From positions 1 to 64,000 of the forward strand of contig CANJIS010000005.1 in the NCBI GenBank assembly GCA_947474565.1: 64,000 nucleotides of DNA. The letters are read 5' to 3'. Position numbers and translations under genes: made by a program. This document shows, in pieces, positions 15,504-23,979 of this stretch. Numbering within the stretch: position 1 is the first letter of the stretch; each line of letters begins with the position of its first letter. Source of the stretch: Alphaproteobacteria bacterium. Lineage in GTDB: Bacteria > Pseudomonadota > Alphaproteobacteria > Micropepsales > Micropepsaceae. The notes under the pieces were generated by a model. The model saw nothing but the letters and a program-made list of their open reading frames with translations. It ran no database searches and was not told the origin of the DNA.

Positions 15504-16508
15504 ATGCGGATTCTTGCGGCCCTTTTCCTGGTTCTTGCGGCGCCCATTTTCCTGACCGGGGCAACCCAGGCCCAGGCCGCGCCGCCCATCCACATTGTCT
15601 TTGTCACCGACTGGAAAGCCCAGGCCGAGCATGGCGGCTTTTATCAGGCCGTGGCCGAAGGCCTGTATGCCAAGCGCGGACTTGATGTGGTGATCCGCGA
15701 AGGCGGGCCGGATGTGAATGTGCCCCAATTGCTGGCGGGCGGCGCCGCAGACTTCGGCATCGGCTCCAACGCTTTTGTCGTGATGAACCTGGTGCAGCAG
15801 AAAGTGCCGATCCGGGCGATGATGGCGATCTTCCAGAAAGACCCGCAGGTCCTGATCAGCCATCCGCGCCGCGATATCAATTCCCTGGCCGACATGAAGG
15901 GCAAGCCGGTCCTGATTTCGGCCGCCACCATGACCAGCTTCTGGCCCTGGCTGCGCGCCAAATACGGTTTCAAGGACAGTCAGATCCGCAAATACACCAA
16001 CAATCTGGCGCCCTTCCTGGTCGATCCCAATGCGATCCAGGAGGGCTATCTGACCAGCGAGCCATATACGATTCAGCAGGAGGCGCATTTCACGCCCAAG
16101 GTCTTCCTGCTCTCCGATGCCGGCTATCCCGGTTACGCCAATATGGTGCTGACCACGCAGAAATGGCTCGATACCAATCCCAAGGCGGTGCAGGCCTTCT
16201 TCAACGCCACCAAGGAAGGCTGGATGCACTATCTGGACGGCGATCCCACGCCGGGCAATCGCCTGATCAAGCGCGACAACCCGGACATGACCGACGCCAT
16301 CATCGCCCAGGCCATCGCCAAGATGAAACAACATGAAATGATGACGGGTGGTGATGCACCGGCCTTTGGCATCGGCACCATGACCGACAAACGCTGGAAG
16401 CAATTCTACGACACCATGGCGAGTCAGGGTCTCTATCCCAAGGAGATGGATATCAAGAAGGCATACGACCTGCGCTTCCAGCGCCATACGCCCCAGAATT
16501 TCCAATGA
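15504..16508 (+). CDS. ABC transporter periplasmic substrate-binding protein (NMT1/SsuA-like)
   Basis: A 334-residue exported protein with a signal peptide (MRILAALFLVLAAPIFL up to AQA, about residue 26), followed by FVTDWKAQAEHGGFYQAVAEGLYAKRG. This is typical of the NMT1/THI5-like family that binds pyrimidine thiamine precursors, taurine, sulfonates or riboflavin. GGAADFGIGSN is the usual first-lobe segment. The stop overlaps the ATPase start as ATGA, so the three genes form one operon. The ligand cannot be read from the sequence; no TPP riboswitch is visible upstream. Confidence 0.88.
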   Translation: MRILAALFLVLAAPIFLTGATQAQAAPPIHIVFVTDWKAQAEHGGFYQAVAEGLYAKRGLDVVIREGGPDVNVPQLLAGGAADFGIGSNAFVVMNLVQQKVPIRAMMAIFQKDPQVLISHPRRDINSLADMKGKPVLISAATMTSFWPWLRAKYGFKDSQIRKYTNNLAPFLVDPNAIQEGYLTSEPYTIQQEAHFTPKVFLLSDAGYPGYANMVLTTQKWLDTNPKAVQAFFNATKEGWMHYLDGDPTPGNRLIKRDNPDMTDAIIAQAIAKMKQHEMMTGGDAPAFGIGTMTDKRWKQFYDTMASQGLYPKEMDIKKAYDLRFQRHTPQNFQ

Positions 16509-17227
16509 GCCTGCTGACGCTTCGCCAAGTGGGCAAGCGCTTCGACAATGGCACCGAGGCGCTGTCGGGTCTCAGCTTCAGCGTCGATCAAGGCGACTTT
16601 GTTTCCCTGCTGGGCCCCAGCGGTTGCGGCAAATCCACGGCCCTGCGCCTGATCGCTGGGTTGATCGCACCGGATTACGGCGACGTGGTATGGCAGACGG
16701 AGCGGCCGGAAACGGGCTTTGTCTTTCAGGAACCCACACTGATGCCCTGGGCCGATGCGCTGACCAATGCGCGCCTGCCGCTGGATTTGAAACATGTGCC
16801 GCGCGGTGAAGGAAATGACCGCGCTGCTGCCGCACTGGCCCGCATGGGCTTGAGCGGTTTTGAATCCGCTTATCCTCGCGAATTGTCCGGCGGTATGAAG
16901 ATGCGCGTTTCCATCGCCCGAGCCCTGGCGTCCAAACCCAAGCTGTTGTTGATGGATGAACCCTTCGCCGCGCTGGATGAAATCACCCGCGCCGGGCTGA
17001 ATGACGATCTTCTGGCGCTGGCGCGGGAAGACGGCATCACCGTGATCTTCGTCACCCATAGCGTGATGGAGAGCGCGTATCTGTCCAGCCGGGTGCTGGT
17101 GATGAGCCCTCGCCCCGGCCGCATCACCGCCGAGATCGCCCTGACGCCGGGACCACACGACCGGCTGTCGCAAGAATTTGCCCAAGCTCAGGCCCGCGTT
17201 GCCGCCGCCTTGCTGGAGGCGGCATGA
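16505..17227 (+). CDS. ABC transporter ATP-binding protein (SsuB/TauB-like)
   Basis: A 240-residue cytoplasmic ATPase with Walker A GPSGCGKST, Q-loop FVFQEPTLMPW, signature LSGGMKMRVSIARAL, Walker B LLLMDEPFAALD and the switch histidine in VTHS. It energises import through the permease encoded next; both junctions are four-base ATGA overlaps. The signature reads GGMKMR rather than GGMRQR, a minor variation found in this subfamily. Confidence 0.95.
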   Translation: MSLLTLRQVGKRFDNGTEALSGLSFSVDQGDFVSLLGPSGCGKSTALRLIAGLIAPDYGDVVWQTERPETGFVFQEPTLMPWADALTNARLPLDLKHVPRGEGNDRAAAALARMGLSGFESAYPRELSGGMKMRVSIARALASKPKLLLMDEPFAALDEITRAGLNDDLLALAREDGITVIFVTHSVMESAYLSSRVLVMSPRPGRITAEIALTPGPHDRLSQEFAQAQARVAAALLEAA

Positions 17228-18009
17228 AAAAGGGCTTCGATTTTCTATTTCCAGCACTGCTGGGTTTGGCGCTGCTGGGCTTGTGGGAATGGATCGTGGC
17301 GGCGCGGCAAATTCCGGTTTACGTCCTGCCCGCGCCCAGCGCGATTGCGGCGGCGTTCGCCGATAACTTTACCTCGCTGATGCTTTCGCTCTTGGCCACG
17401 CTGCAGGTGACCGTCATCGCTTTCATCGCTGCGCTGACAGCAGGCGTGGCGATGGCGATCCTGTTCAGTCAAAGCCGGTTGGCCGAGCGCACGCTTTATC
17501 CCTATGCCGTCATCCTGCAAGTGACACCGGTGGTGGCGATTGCGCCTTTGATTTTGATCTGGGTGGGATTCGACCGGGTTGAAACCGCCTTGGTGCTGAT
17601 CGCGGCGCTGGTGGCGTTCTTTCCCATTCTCTCCAACACCACGCTGGGTTTGAAATCCGCGGACTTTAATCTGCTCGAACTGATGCGCCTCTATGGCGCG
17701 TCGCGCTGGCAGATTCTGTGGCGGCTGCAATTGCCCACCGCCATTCCGTATTTGCTGGGCGCCTTGAAAATCGCGGGCGGACTGGCGCTGATCGGGGCCG
17801 TGGTGGCGGAGTTCGTCGCCGGCAGCGGCACCGCCACGGGCCTCGCCTGGCGCATCATCGAAGCCGGCAACCGCTTGCAGATCGCCACCATGTTCGCGGC
17901 GCTGATGCTGCTGGCCGTTCTGGGGGTGACGATTTTCGCTGCCCTGTCGGCGCTGGAATATTTTCTCCTGCGCCATTGGCACGAAAGCGTGCTCAAGCCC
18001 GGGCGCTAG
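17224..18009 (+). CDS. ABC transporter permease (SsuC/TauC-like)
   Basis: A 261-residue inner-membrane protein with about six hydrophobic segments. The cytoplasmic coupling segment (ELMRLYGASRWQILWRLQLPTAIPYLLGALKIAGGLALIGAVVAEF, around residues 155-200) is the EAA loop of binding-protein-dependent permeases. It is last in the three-gene importer operon. Its 3' end overlaps the convergent MFS gene by 17 bases, so the two transcripts must run into each other. Confidence 0.94.
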   Translation: MKKGFDFLFPALLGLALLGLWEWIVAARQIPVYVLPAPSAIAAAFADNFTSLMLSLLATLQVTVIAFIAALTAGVAMAILFSQSRLAERTLYPYAVILQVTPVVAIAPLILIWVGFDRVETALVLIAALVAFFPILSNTTLGLKSADFNLLELMRLYGASRWQILWRLQLPTAIPYLLGALKIAGGLALIGAVVAEFVAGSGTATGLAWRIIEAGNRLQIATMFAALMLLAVLGVTIFAALSALEYFLLRHWHESVLKPGR

Positions 18010-19219
18010 GCAAGCACCACCGGGCGATCATGCCGATCACCAGCACGCCCGACATATAAAAGCCCGGCGCAAGCGCGGAATGCATCGCACCCGTCAGCCA
18101 GGCGACCACAAATTGCGCGCTGCCGCCGAAGATGGAAATCGCCAGGGCATAGACGATGGCGATGCCGCCGGAGCGGGACGCGGGCGGCAACCCTTCCGAC
18201 AAGTTCACCAGCACCGACGGCGTACCCAGCGCCAACAGCGTGGCCAATATCGCGGCGCCGGCATAAAGCGCCGCGGCTGTTTTGAGTGTCGCCATGAAAA
18301 GGAAGACCGGCACCGTCGCGATCAGGAGTGCGGGCATCGCCAGCAGGATTACGCGCCGCGCGCCGAACTTGTCCGCCAGCATGCCGCCCACCGGATTGAA
18401 GAGACTGCCGCACAAGCCGGTTGCCACCGTCGCGCCGAAGGCCAGGCCCGGCTCCAGCCCCAATGTGCGGGTGCCGAAGGTGACCATGTAATTCATCACA
18501 TAGGTTGAGACGGTGATGGTGGCGAGCATCAGGATGGACAACAGCGCCAAGACCAACTGTGCACGACTGAGACGCGGCAGGAGCGCACCGCTTGGCGTAT
18601 GCAATGTTTCCGGCAAGGACCGGCGCAACATCAATCCCAAGGGCAGGATGATCACGCCGATCAGCATGGCGATGCGCCAGCCCCACTCCACCAGCATGAC
18701 GGGACTCATGAGGCGCGACAGCAGCAAACCGACCAGCCCGGCGCAAAGCGTGGAGAATTGCTGGGTGGAAAATTGCACGGAAATATAGAGGCCGCGTCTG
18801 TTCGGTGGCGCCACTTCCATCAGGTAGGCGGTGGAAGGTCCCACTTCGCCGCCCAGCGCGAAGCCCTGCAGCAGGCGGAAGAAAACGGCCAGCAGCGGCG
18901 CGGTCATGCAGATGCTGGCGTAAGAGGGCGTCAGCGCCAACCCGACGATGGAGAAGCCCATCAGTCCGAATGACATCAGCATCGCCGGACGGCGTCCCAG
19001 CCTGTCGCCCAACCCGCCAATCACCACGCCGCCCAAGGGCCGGGTGAGAAATCCAACGCCGAACGTTGCGAGCGTCAGCAGCAGCCCGGTATCCGCATCC
19101 GTCTTTGGAAAAAATGCCTGGCCGATCTGGACGGCGAAAAAACCGAAGATCAGGAAGTCATAGAATTCCAGGGCATTGCCTGCGGCCACAGCCGCGAGAC
19201 GGCGGAAAGAAGTCTGCAT
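17993..19219 (-). CDS. MFS transporter of the metabolite:H+ symporter (MHS) type
   Basis: The 408-residue protein has about twelve membrane segments. The opening NALEFYDFLIFGFFAVQIGQAFFP and the loop 2-3 motif GGLGDRLGRRPAML are typical of MHS carriers such as citrate, alpha-ketoglutarate or proline/betaine symporters. The substrate cannot be predicted. It converges on the ABC importer (17-base overlap) and is divergent from the sulfite reductase operon, with about 110 bases between the starts. Confidence 0.9.
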   Translation of the reverse strand: MQTSFRRLAAVAAGNALEFYDFLIFGFFAVQIGQAFFPKTDADTGLLLTLATFGVGFLTRPLGGVVIGGLGDRLGRRPAMLMSFGLMGFSIVGLALTPSYASICMTAPLLAVFFRLLQGFALGGEVGPSTAYLMEVAPPNRRGLYISVQFSTQQFSTLCAGLVGLLLSRLMSPVMLVEWGWRIAMLIGVIILPLGLMLRRSLPETLHTPSGALLPRLSRAQLVLALLSILMLATITVSTYVMNYMVTFGTRTLGLEPGLAFGATVATGLCGSLFNPVGGMLADKFGARRVILLAMPALLIATVPVFLFMATLKTAAALYAGAAILATLLALGTPSVLVNLSEGLPPASRSGGIAIVYALAISIFGGSAQFVVAWLTGAMHSALAPGFYMSGVLVIGMIARWCLPSARA

Positions 19220-19332
19220 CTGGTGAGCCCCCGCCCAGAAAACACATTAGGAAAACTGTTATATGGGAAATACTACATCGGTATCGTGTTAAAGTCTTGA
19301 TTTCTGCACCCTGGCATGAGACGACGCCCGCC

Positions 19333-19650
19333 ATGGCCCACCCCCCCGCAACCCGTCCGCAAATGCTGACCGCGAACAATTTGCGGCGCGGCGAAGTATT
19401 GTACTGGAAGAGCGGCGACTGGGTGATGGAATTGGACCAGGGCGACGTCTTTGCCGATCCAAAGGATGCCGATGCCGCCCTGGCGGCGGCCCAGTCGTTT
19501 GTCGCCGGCCACAAGGTGGTGGCGCCCTATCTGTTTGAAGTGACGCGCCAGCCCGATGGCGGCATCCGTCCCGTGAAAGAGCGCGAAATCATCCGTGGCA
19601 AGGGCCCCAGCGTCGAGCCCTACACCGGAAAGCAAACAAGCCATGGATAG
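19333..19650 (+). CDS. DUF2849 protein of the sulfite reductase operon
   Basis: A 105-residue soluble protein with the DUF2849 pattern: TANNLRRGEVLYW...GDWVMELDQGDVFAD...VVAPYLFEV. In many alphaproteobacteria it lies directly before the nitrite/sulfite reductase gene, and it does here, overlapping that gene by eight bases. An accessory role in reductase assembly or electron supply has been supposed, but no function is established. The start at 19333 is chosen because the frame upstream is unrelated and passes into the MFS gene. Confidence 0.87.
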   Translation: MAHPPATRPQMLTANNLRRGEVLYWKSGDWVMELDQGDVFADPKDADAALAAAQSFVAGHKVVAPYLFEVTRQPDGGIRPVKEREIIRGKGPSVEPYTGKQTSHG

Positions 19651-21340
19651 ACCAGAGTCCGAACCGCGCTATCCCAATATGTACCGCTATGACGAATTCG
19701 ACGCCCGCTTCGTGTCGGAACGGGTCGAGCAGTTTCGCGGCCAGGTGGGGCGCCGCCTGACGGGCGAATTGACCGAAGACCAGTTCAAGCCGCTGCGGTT
19801 GATGAATGGCCTTTATCTGCAGCTGCACGCATACATGCTGCGCATAGCGGTGCCGTACGGCACGCTGGCGTCGCGCCAGATGCGCAAGCTGGCCCACATC
19901 GCCCGCAAATACGACCGAGGGTTCGGTCACTTCACCACCCGCACCAATCTCCAGTTCAACTGGATCAAGCTGGTGGAAGTGCCCGACATTCTTGCCGAGC
20001 TGGCCAGTGTCGAGATGCATTGCATCCAGACCAGCGGCAACTGCGTGCGCAACGTCACCGCCGACCAATTCGCCGGCGCCACACCCGATGAAATCGAAGA
20101 CCCGCGCCCGCTGTGCGAGATCATCCGGCAATGGTCCAGCCTGCATCCGGAATTTGTTTTCCTGGCGCGCAAATTCAAGATCGCGGTGATCGCGTCCGAC
20201 AATGACCGCGCCGCCATTCAGTGGCACGACATGGCGGTACAGATCGTCAAGAATGCCCAGGGCCGCGTCGGTTACAAAGTCATCGCCGGCGGCGGCATGG
20301 GCCGCACGCCCTACATCGCCCAGGTCATGAGCGAATTCGAGGAGCGCGAAGACATTCTCGCCTATTTGGAAGCGGTGCTGCGCGTCTACAACATGGAAAG
20401 CCGCCGCGACAATATTCACAAGCAGCGCATCAAGATCCTGATCAATGCCATCGGCGTGGAAGAAATGCGCCAGCGGGTGGACCGGGAATTCCAGGAAATC
20501 AAGCAGACCGGATCCCTGCAGTTGCCGCAGGAAGAACTGGACCGCATCACCGCCTATTTCGCGCCGCCGGCTTTTGAAACCCTGCCCGACGCCATTCCGT
20601 CAGGCGATGCCGATTTCGAGAACTGGAAGAAAGCCAGCCTCCACAAGCATCGCCAGCCCGGTTATGCCATCGCCACCATCTCGCTGAAGGAGCCGGGCAA
20701 AGTGCCGGGCGACGCGTCGGCCGATCAGATGGATGCCATTGCCGACATGATGGACGAATTCAGCGTCGGCGAGATCCGCGTCACCCATGAGCAGAATCTG
20801 GTGCTGCCGCATGTCCGCCAGCGCGACCTGCCGGCCATTTATGCGCGGTTGAAAGCCATTGCACTTGCCACCGCCAATGCCGGCCTGATTACCGACATCA
20901 TCTGCTGCCCCGGCCTGGATTATTGCGATCTGGCCAACGCCCGCTCCATTCCCATCGCCCAGACTCTGGCGCTGCGTTTCTCCGATCTGGAGCGCCAGCA
21001 CGATATCGGCGAGCTCAAGATCAAGATGTCGGGCTGCATCAATGCCTGCGGCCACCACCATGCCGGCCATATCGGCATTCTGGGCGTGGACAAGAAGGGC
21101 GTGGAATTCTACCAGCTCCAGCTGGGCGGCTCGGGCGCGGAAGACGCCAGCATCGGCGATATTATGGGCCCCGGCTTCAGCGAGCATGAGATCGCCGATG
21201 CGGTAGAGCGCGTGGTGGACCAGTATCTGCAATTGCGCAACAAGGGCGAGCGCTTCCTCGATACCTATCGCCGGGTGGGCATGGAGCCGTTCAAGAAAGC
21301 CGCTTACCAGGATCAGGGGCATGCCGCTCATAACGGGTGA
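19643..21340 (+). CDS. cysI: Nitrite/sulfite reductase hemoprotein (assimilatory sulfite reductase, CysI-like)
   Basis: A 565-residue cytoplasmic enzyme that reduces sulfite to sulfide with six electrons, using siroheme bridged to a [4Fe-4S] cluster. The two ferredoxin-like half-domains are present, with GFGHFTTRTNLQFNW in the first. The cluster ligands are CPGLDYC and, about 100 bases on, CINACGHHH (C-x5-C and C-x3-C). The start overlaps the DUF2849 stop by eight bases, and the stop overlaps the DUF934 gene by 20 bases. The context DUF2849-reductase-DUF934 points to sulfite rather than nitrite. No flavoprotein partner, cysH or cysDN is within the window. Confidence 0.93.
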   Translation: MDRPESEPRYPNMYRYDEFDARFVSERVEQFRGQVGRRLTGELTEDQFKPLRLMNGLYLQLHAYMLRIAVPYGTLASRQMRKLAHIARKYDRGFGHFTTRTNLQFNWIKLVEVPDILAELASVEMHCIQTSGNCVRNVTADQFAGATPDEIEDPRPLCEIIRQWSSLHPEFVFLARKFKIAVIASDNDRAAIQWHDMAVQIVKNAQGRVGYKVIAGGGMGRTPYIAQVMSEFEEREDILAYLEAVLRVYNMESRRDNIHKQRIKILINAIGVEEMRQRVDREFQEIKQTGSLQLPQEELDRITAYFAPPAFETLPDAIPSGDADFENWKKASLHKHRQPGYAIATISLKEPGKVPGDASADQMDAIADMMDEFSVGEIRVTHEQNLVLPHVRQRDLPAIYARLKAIALATANAGLITDIICCPGLDYCDLANARSIPIAQTLALRFSDLERQHDIGELKIKMSGCINACGHHHAGHIGILGVDKKGVEFYQLQLGGSGAEDASIGDIMGPGFSEHEIADAVERVVDQYLQLRNKGERFLDTYRRVGMEPFKKAAYQDQGHAAHNG

Positions 21341-21815
21341 CGCAATCGTCACCGATACTTTCACCGCCGTGGTCGATGACGCGCCGCTGCCGGAAAGCGG
21401 CGGCGCTCTCGTATCGCTGCAGCGTTTTCAAAAAGACCGCGACACGCTGCTGGCGCGCAACGCGCCTATCGGCGTTCTGCTGAAGTCCAGCGAGAATCCG
21501 GAAGTGCTGGGCGAGGATCTGCATCGCCTTTCGGTGGTGGCGCTTGATTTTCCCACCTTCCGCGATGGCCGCGCTTTTTCCTGGGCCCGAATTCTGCGCA
21601 CCAGGCTTGGCTACACCGGCCAGGTACGCGCGGTTGGGAAATTCATCTATGACCAGATGAACTATCAGCGCCGCGTGGGCTTCGATGCCTGGGATGTGCC
21701 GGAAGGCTTTACGCTGGAGCAATTCCACCGCGCGTGCGGGGAAATGACTGATGTTTATCAGCCCAGCGCAGACGGCAAGAAGACCATCTTCCAGCTGCGC
21801 AACGAACGCCGCTGA
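21321..21815 (+). CDS. DUF934 protein of the sulfite reductase operon
   Basis: A 164-residue cytoplasmic protein with the DUF934 core (VVALDFPTFRDGRAFSWARILRTRLGYTGQVRAVG...DQMNYQRRVGFDAW, about residues 72-124). It is regularly found downstream of alphaproteobacterial sulfite reductase and is proposed to help sulfur assimilation, without a defined reaction. Its start overlaps the reductase by 20 bases. No cysH follows: the next gene is unrelated, and the operon seems to end here. Confidence 0.9.
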   Translation: MPLITGDAIVTDTFTAVVDDAPLPESGGALVSLQRFQKDRDTLLARNAPIGVLLKSSENPEVLGEDLHRLSVVALDFPTFRDGRAFSWARILRTRLGYTGQVRAVGKFIYDQMNYQRRVGFDAWDVPEGFTLEQFHRACGEMTDVYQPSADGKKTIFQLRNERR

Positions 21816-21908
21816 ACGCGGCGAACATTACAATCCTGACATTCATATCGGGTTCAGGTCCCAGGGGCCAAGAGTGGCGGACATTGTCCCCCAAGGAGCA
21901 TTTCCCCG

Positions 21909-22577
21909 ATGCGAAAAAGCCTATTGCCCATGCTTGCCTCACTGGCGCTGAGTGGCGCCGCCATTACCGCACTGGTGGTTTCAACCGCCCACGCCCAACC
22001 CGAAGCGCGCAATCCATCCGTGATGCCGCCGGTACAAATCGCCCAGAACGATCCGCGGCCCGGGCCTCAGCGCGATCTGCGCCGCCGCGATCCCGCAGAA
22101 CTTGCCGCGCGCATGAAGCAGATGTGTCAGGACCGCTATGCCCACGCCACCGGCGAAATCACCTATCTGCAAACCAAGCTGGAGTTGACGGCTTCGCAGC
22201 AATCGGCGTTTCAGCGCTGGAGCCAGGCCAAACTCGGCATCGCCAAGCGCCAGGCTGACACCTGCGCCCAGCGCCCCTTGCCGGTGCGCAACCGCGCCCA
22301 GGATCAACGGCCCGGACCGAGCGAGATGATGGGCCGGGAAGAAGACCGGTTGAAGCAGCGTCTGGCCGATATCCAGACCGAACGCCCGGTGCTGGAAGCC
22401 TTGTACAATACGCTGTCGCCGCTGCAGCGGGTTGAGCTGGTCCGCGCTGGCCGCCATGACCGTGGCGGACAGCGCCGTTTCGCTGACGCCCGGGGCCCGC
22501 GTGGTCCAATGGGCGGTCAGATGGGGCGGCCGTCTTTCGGCCCTGCGGATGGCCCGCCGCCGCCTGCCCAGCGCTAG
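21909..22577 (+). CDS. Secreted Spy/CpxP-like LTxxQ-motif protein
   Basis: The 222-residue protein has a signal peptide (about residues 1-29, ending AHA), a helical core with the LTxxQ-type motifs LELTASQQSAFQRW and LSPLQRVEL, a pair of cysteines (in KQMCQDR and ADTCAQR) and a Gly/Pro/Arg-rich tail. Spy and CpxP are periplasmic chaperones or stress sensors; this is a longer relative. A strong AAGGAG ribosome binding site lies ten or so bases before the ATG, and a terminator follows. It probably acts in the periplasm. Confidence 0.82.
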   Translation: MRKSLLPMLASLALSGAAITALVVSTAHAQPEARNPSVMPPVQIAQNDPRPGPQRDLRRRDPAELAARMKQMCQDRYAHATGEITYLQTKLELTASQQSAFQRWSQAKLGIAKRQADTCAQRPLPVRNRAQDQRPGPSEMMGREEDRLKQRLADIQTERPVLEALYNTLSPLQRVELVRAGRHDRGGQRRFADARGPRGPMGGQMGRPSFGPADGPPPPAQR

Positions 22578-22598
22578 GCGTCACGGAACTGTGAAGGA

Positions 22599-22627
22599 AG
22601 GCGGTCCTGTTGGACCGCCTTTTTTTA
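22599..22627 (+). terminator. Rho-independent terminator after the Spy-like gene
   Basis: AGGCGGTCC and GGACCGCCT arms with a four-base loop are followed by TTTTTT. It lies 22 bases after the stop and before the decarboxylase gene, which therefore needs its own promoter in 22628-22726. Confidence 0.92.
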
Positions 22628-22726
22628 TTTGTCGCGCGGCCTGCGGAAAACCACGAGGCAGCACTTTTCCGGGCGGCCGCTCCCATTTTTCTTGCGTGCC
22701 CGGTCTGCTTGCCTCAAAAAGCCGCC

Positions 22727-23899
22727 ATGAACGCGCCTTCCCGCACCGATCCCATGCCGCGCTTTGCCACGCCGCTCAAGGCGATCGAAGGCCTGAAGCC
22801 GAACGAGCCGCTGTACCTGGTGCAGCCCGAAAAATTCGCCAGCGCGGCGCGCAGTTTCCTCACCGGTTTTCCCGGTGACGTTCTGTATGCGGTGAAAGCC
22901 AATCCGCACCCCATCGCCATCCAGAATTTGTGGACGGCGGGCGTCCGCCATTTCGACACCGCCTCGCTGGGCGAAATTGAAACCGTCAAGAATCTTTATC
23001 CCGCCGCCATCTGCCATTTCATGGCGCCGGTGCGTCTTCCGGGTCAGGCCAAGCTGGCGTTTGAACGCCATGGCGTCACCGACTTTGTGGTGGATAGCCA
23101 GAGCGAGCTGGACAAGCTGCTGAGTGAAATTCCCGACGCCGGCAAGATTCGTATTTTCGTGCGGCTGGTGGCGCAGCTGGGTGGCGCGCTGCTGGAAATG
23201 TCCAGCAAGTTCGGCTGCGGACCCGAAGATGCCGCCAAGCTGCTCAAGCGGGTCAAGGCCTCTGGCGCTGCGCCCTGCCTGACATTCCATGTCGGCTCAC
23301 AGTGCCTGTCGCCATTTTCCTATGCCCAGGCAATCGAGATCGCCCAGCGCACCATCAACCTGTCGGGCGTCACCATTGCGGCCTTGGATATCGGCGGCGG
23401 CTTTCCCACCTCCTATGCCGGGGAAGAAGCGCCGCCCTATCACTGGTATTTCGACATGATCAAGGAAGCGCTGGCCAATTTCAGCATTCCGAATCTGCCG
23501 GTGATGTGCGAGCCGGGCCGCGCCCTGGTGGCGCAAGGCATTTCGCTGGTGACCCAGGTGCTGATGCGCCGTGGCGACCGGCTTTATATCAATGACGGCA
23601 TTTATGGCAGCTTCGACGAACAGCGCTTTGCCGGGTTCGATGAAAATTATCCGCCGACCGGCATCAGCCTGGATGCCAAAGGCAAAGCCAAACCGCTCAG
23701 CGGCGAGAAGCAACCCTTCCGGGTCTATGGCCCGACCTGCGATTCCGCCGATGTGCTGCCACGGCCCCAAATGCTGCCCAGCAATATCGACAAGGGCGAT
23801 TTCATCCTGTTCGACGCCATGGGCGCCTATACCGTATCGTCGCGCTCCAGCTTCAACGGCTTTTATCCGGATAGCTGGGCTTTGATTGCTGAGGGTTAA
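22727..23899 (+). CDS. PLP-dependent ornithine/lysine-type decarboxylase (alanine racemase fold)
   Basis: The 390-residue fold-III enzyme probably decarboxylates ornithine to putrescine. PLP-binding Lys57 lies in YAVKANP. Other family motifs are FHVGSQ, DIGGGFP, CEPGRALVA (phosphate binding) and CDSADVLP, whose cysteine belongs to the second subunit's active site. The start at 22727 (MNAPSRTDPMPRF) is chosen because the longer frame crosses the preceding terminator. Alphaproteobacterial relatives include enzymes acting on both lysine and ornithine, so substrate is open. It is a single-gene unit. Confidence 0.9.
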   Translation: MNAPSRTDPMPRFATPLKAIEGLKPNEPLYLVQPEKFASAARSFLTGFPGDVLYAVKANPHPIAIQNLWTAGVRHFDTASLGEIETVKNLYPAAICHFMAPVRLPGQAKLAFERHGVTDFVVDSQSELDKLLSEIPDAGKIRIFVRLVAQLGGALLEMSSKFGCGPEDAAKLLKRVKASGAAPCLTFHVGSQCLSPFSYAQAIEIAQRTINLSGVTIAALDIGGGFPTSYAGEEAPPYHWYFDMIKEALANFSIPNLPVMCEPGRALVAQGISLVTQVLMRRGDRLYINDGIYGSFDEQRFAGFDENYPPTGISLDAKGKAKPLSGEKQPFRVYGPTCDSADVLPRPQMLPSNIDKGDFILFDAMGAYTVSSRSSFNGFYPDSWALIAEG

Positions 23900-23979
23900 T
23901 CCCGGCAACGTCAGTCCGGCATTGCAGCCAGCCCCCTGCTTCGCATAGCTTCCCGCGGCACTGGGGAATAATAAAAATA

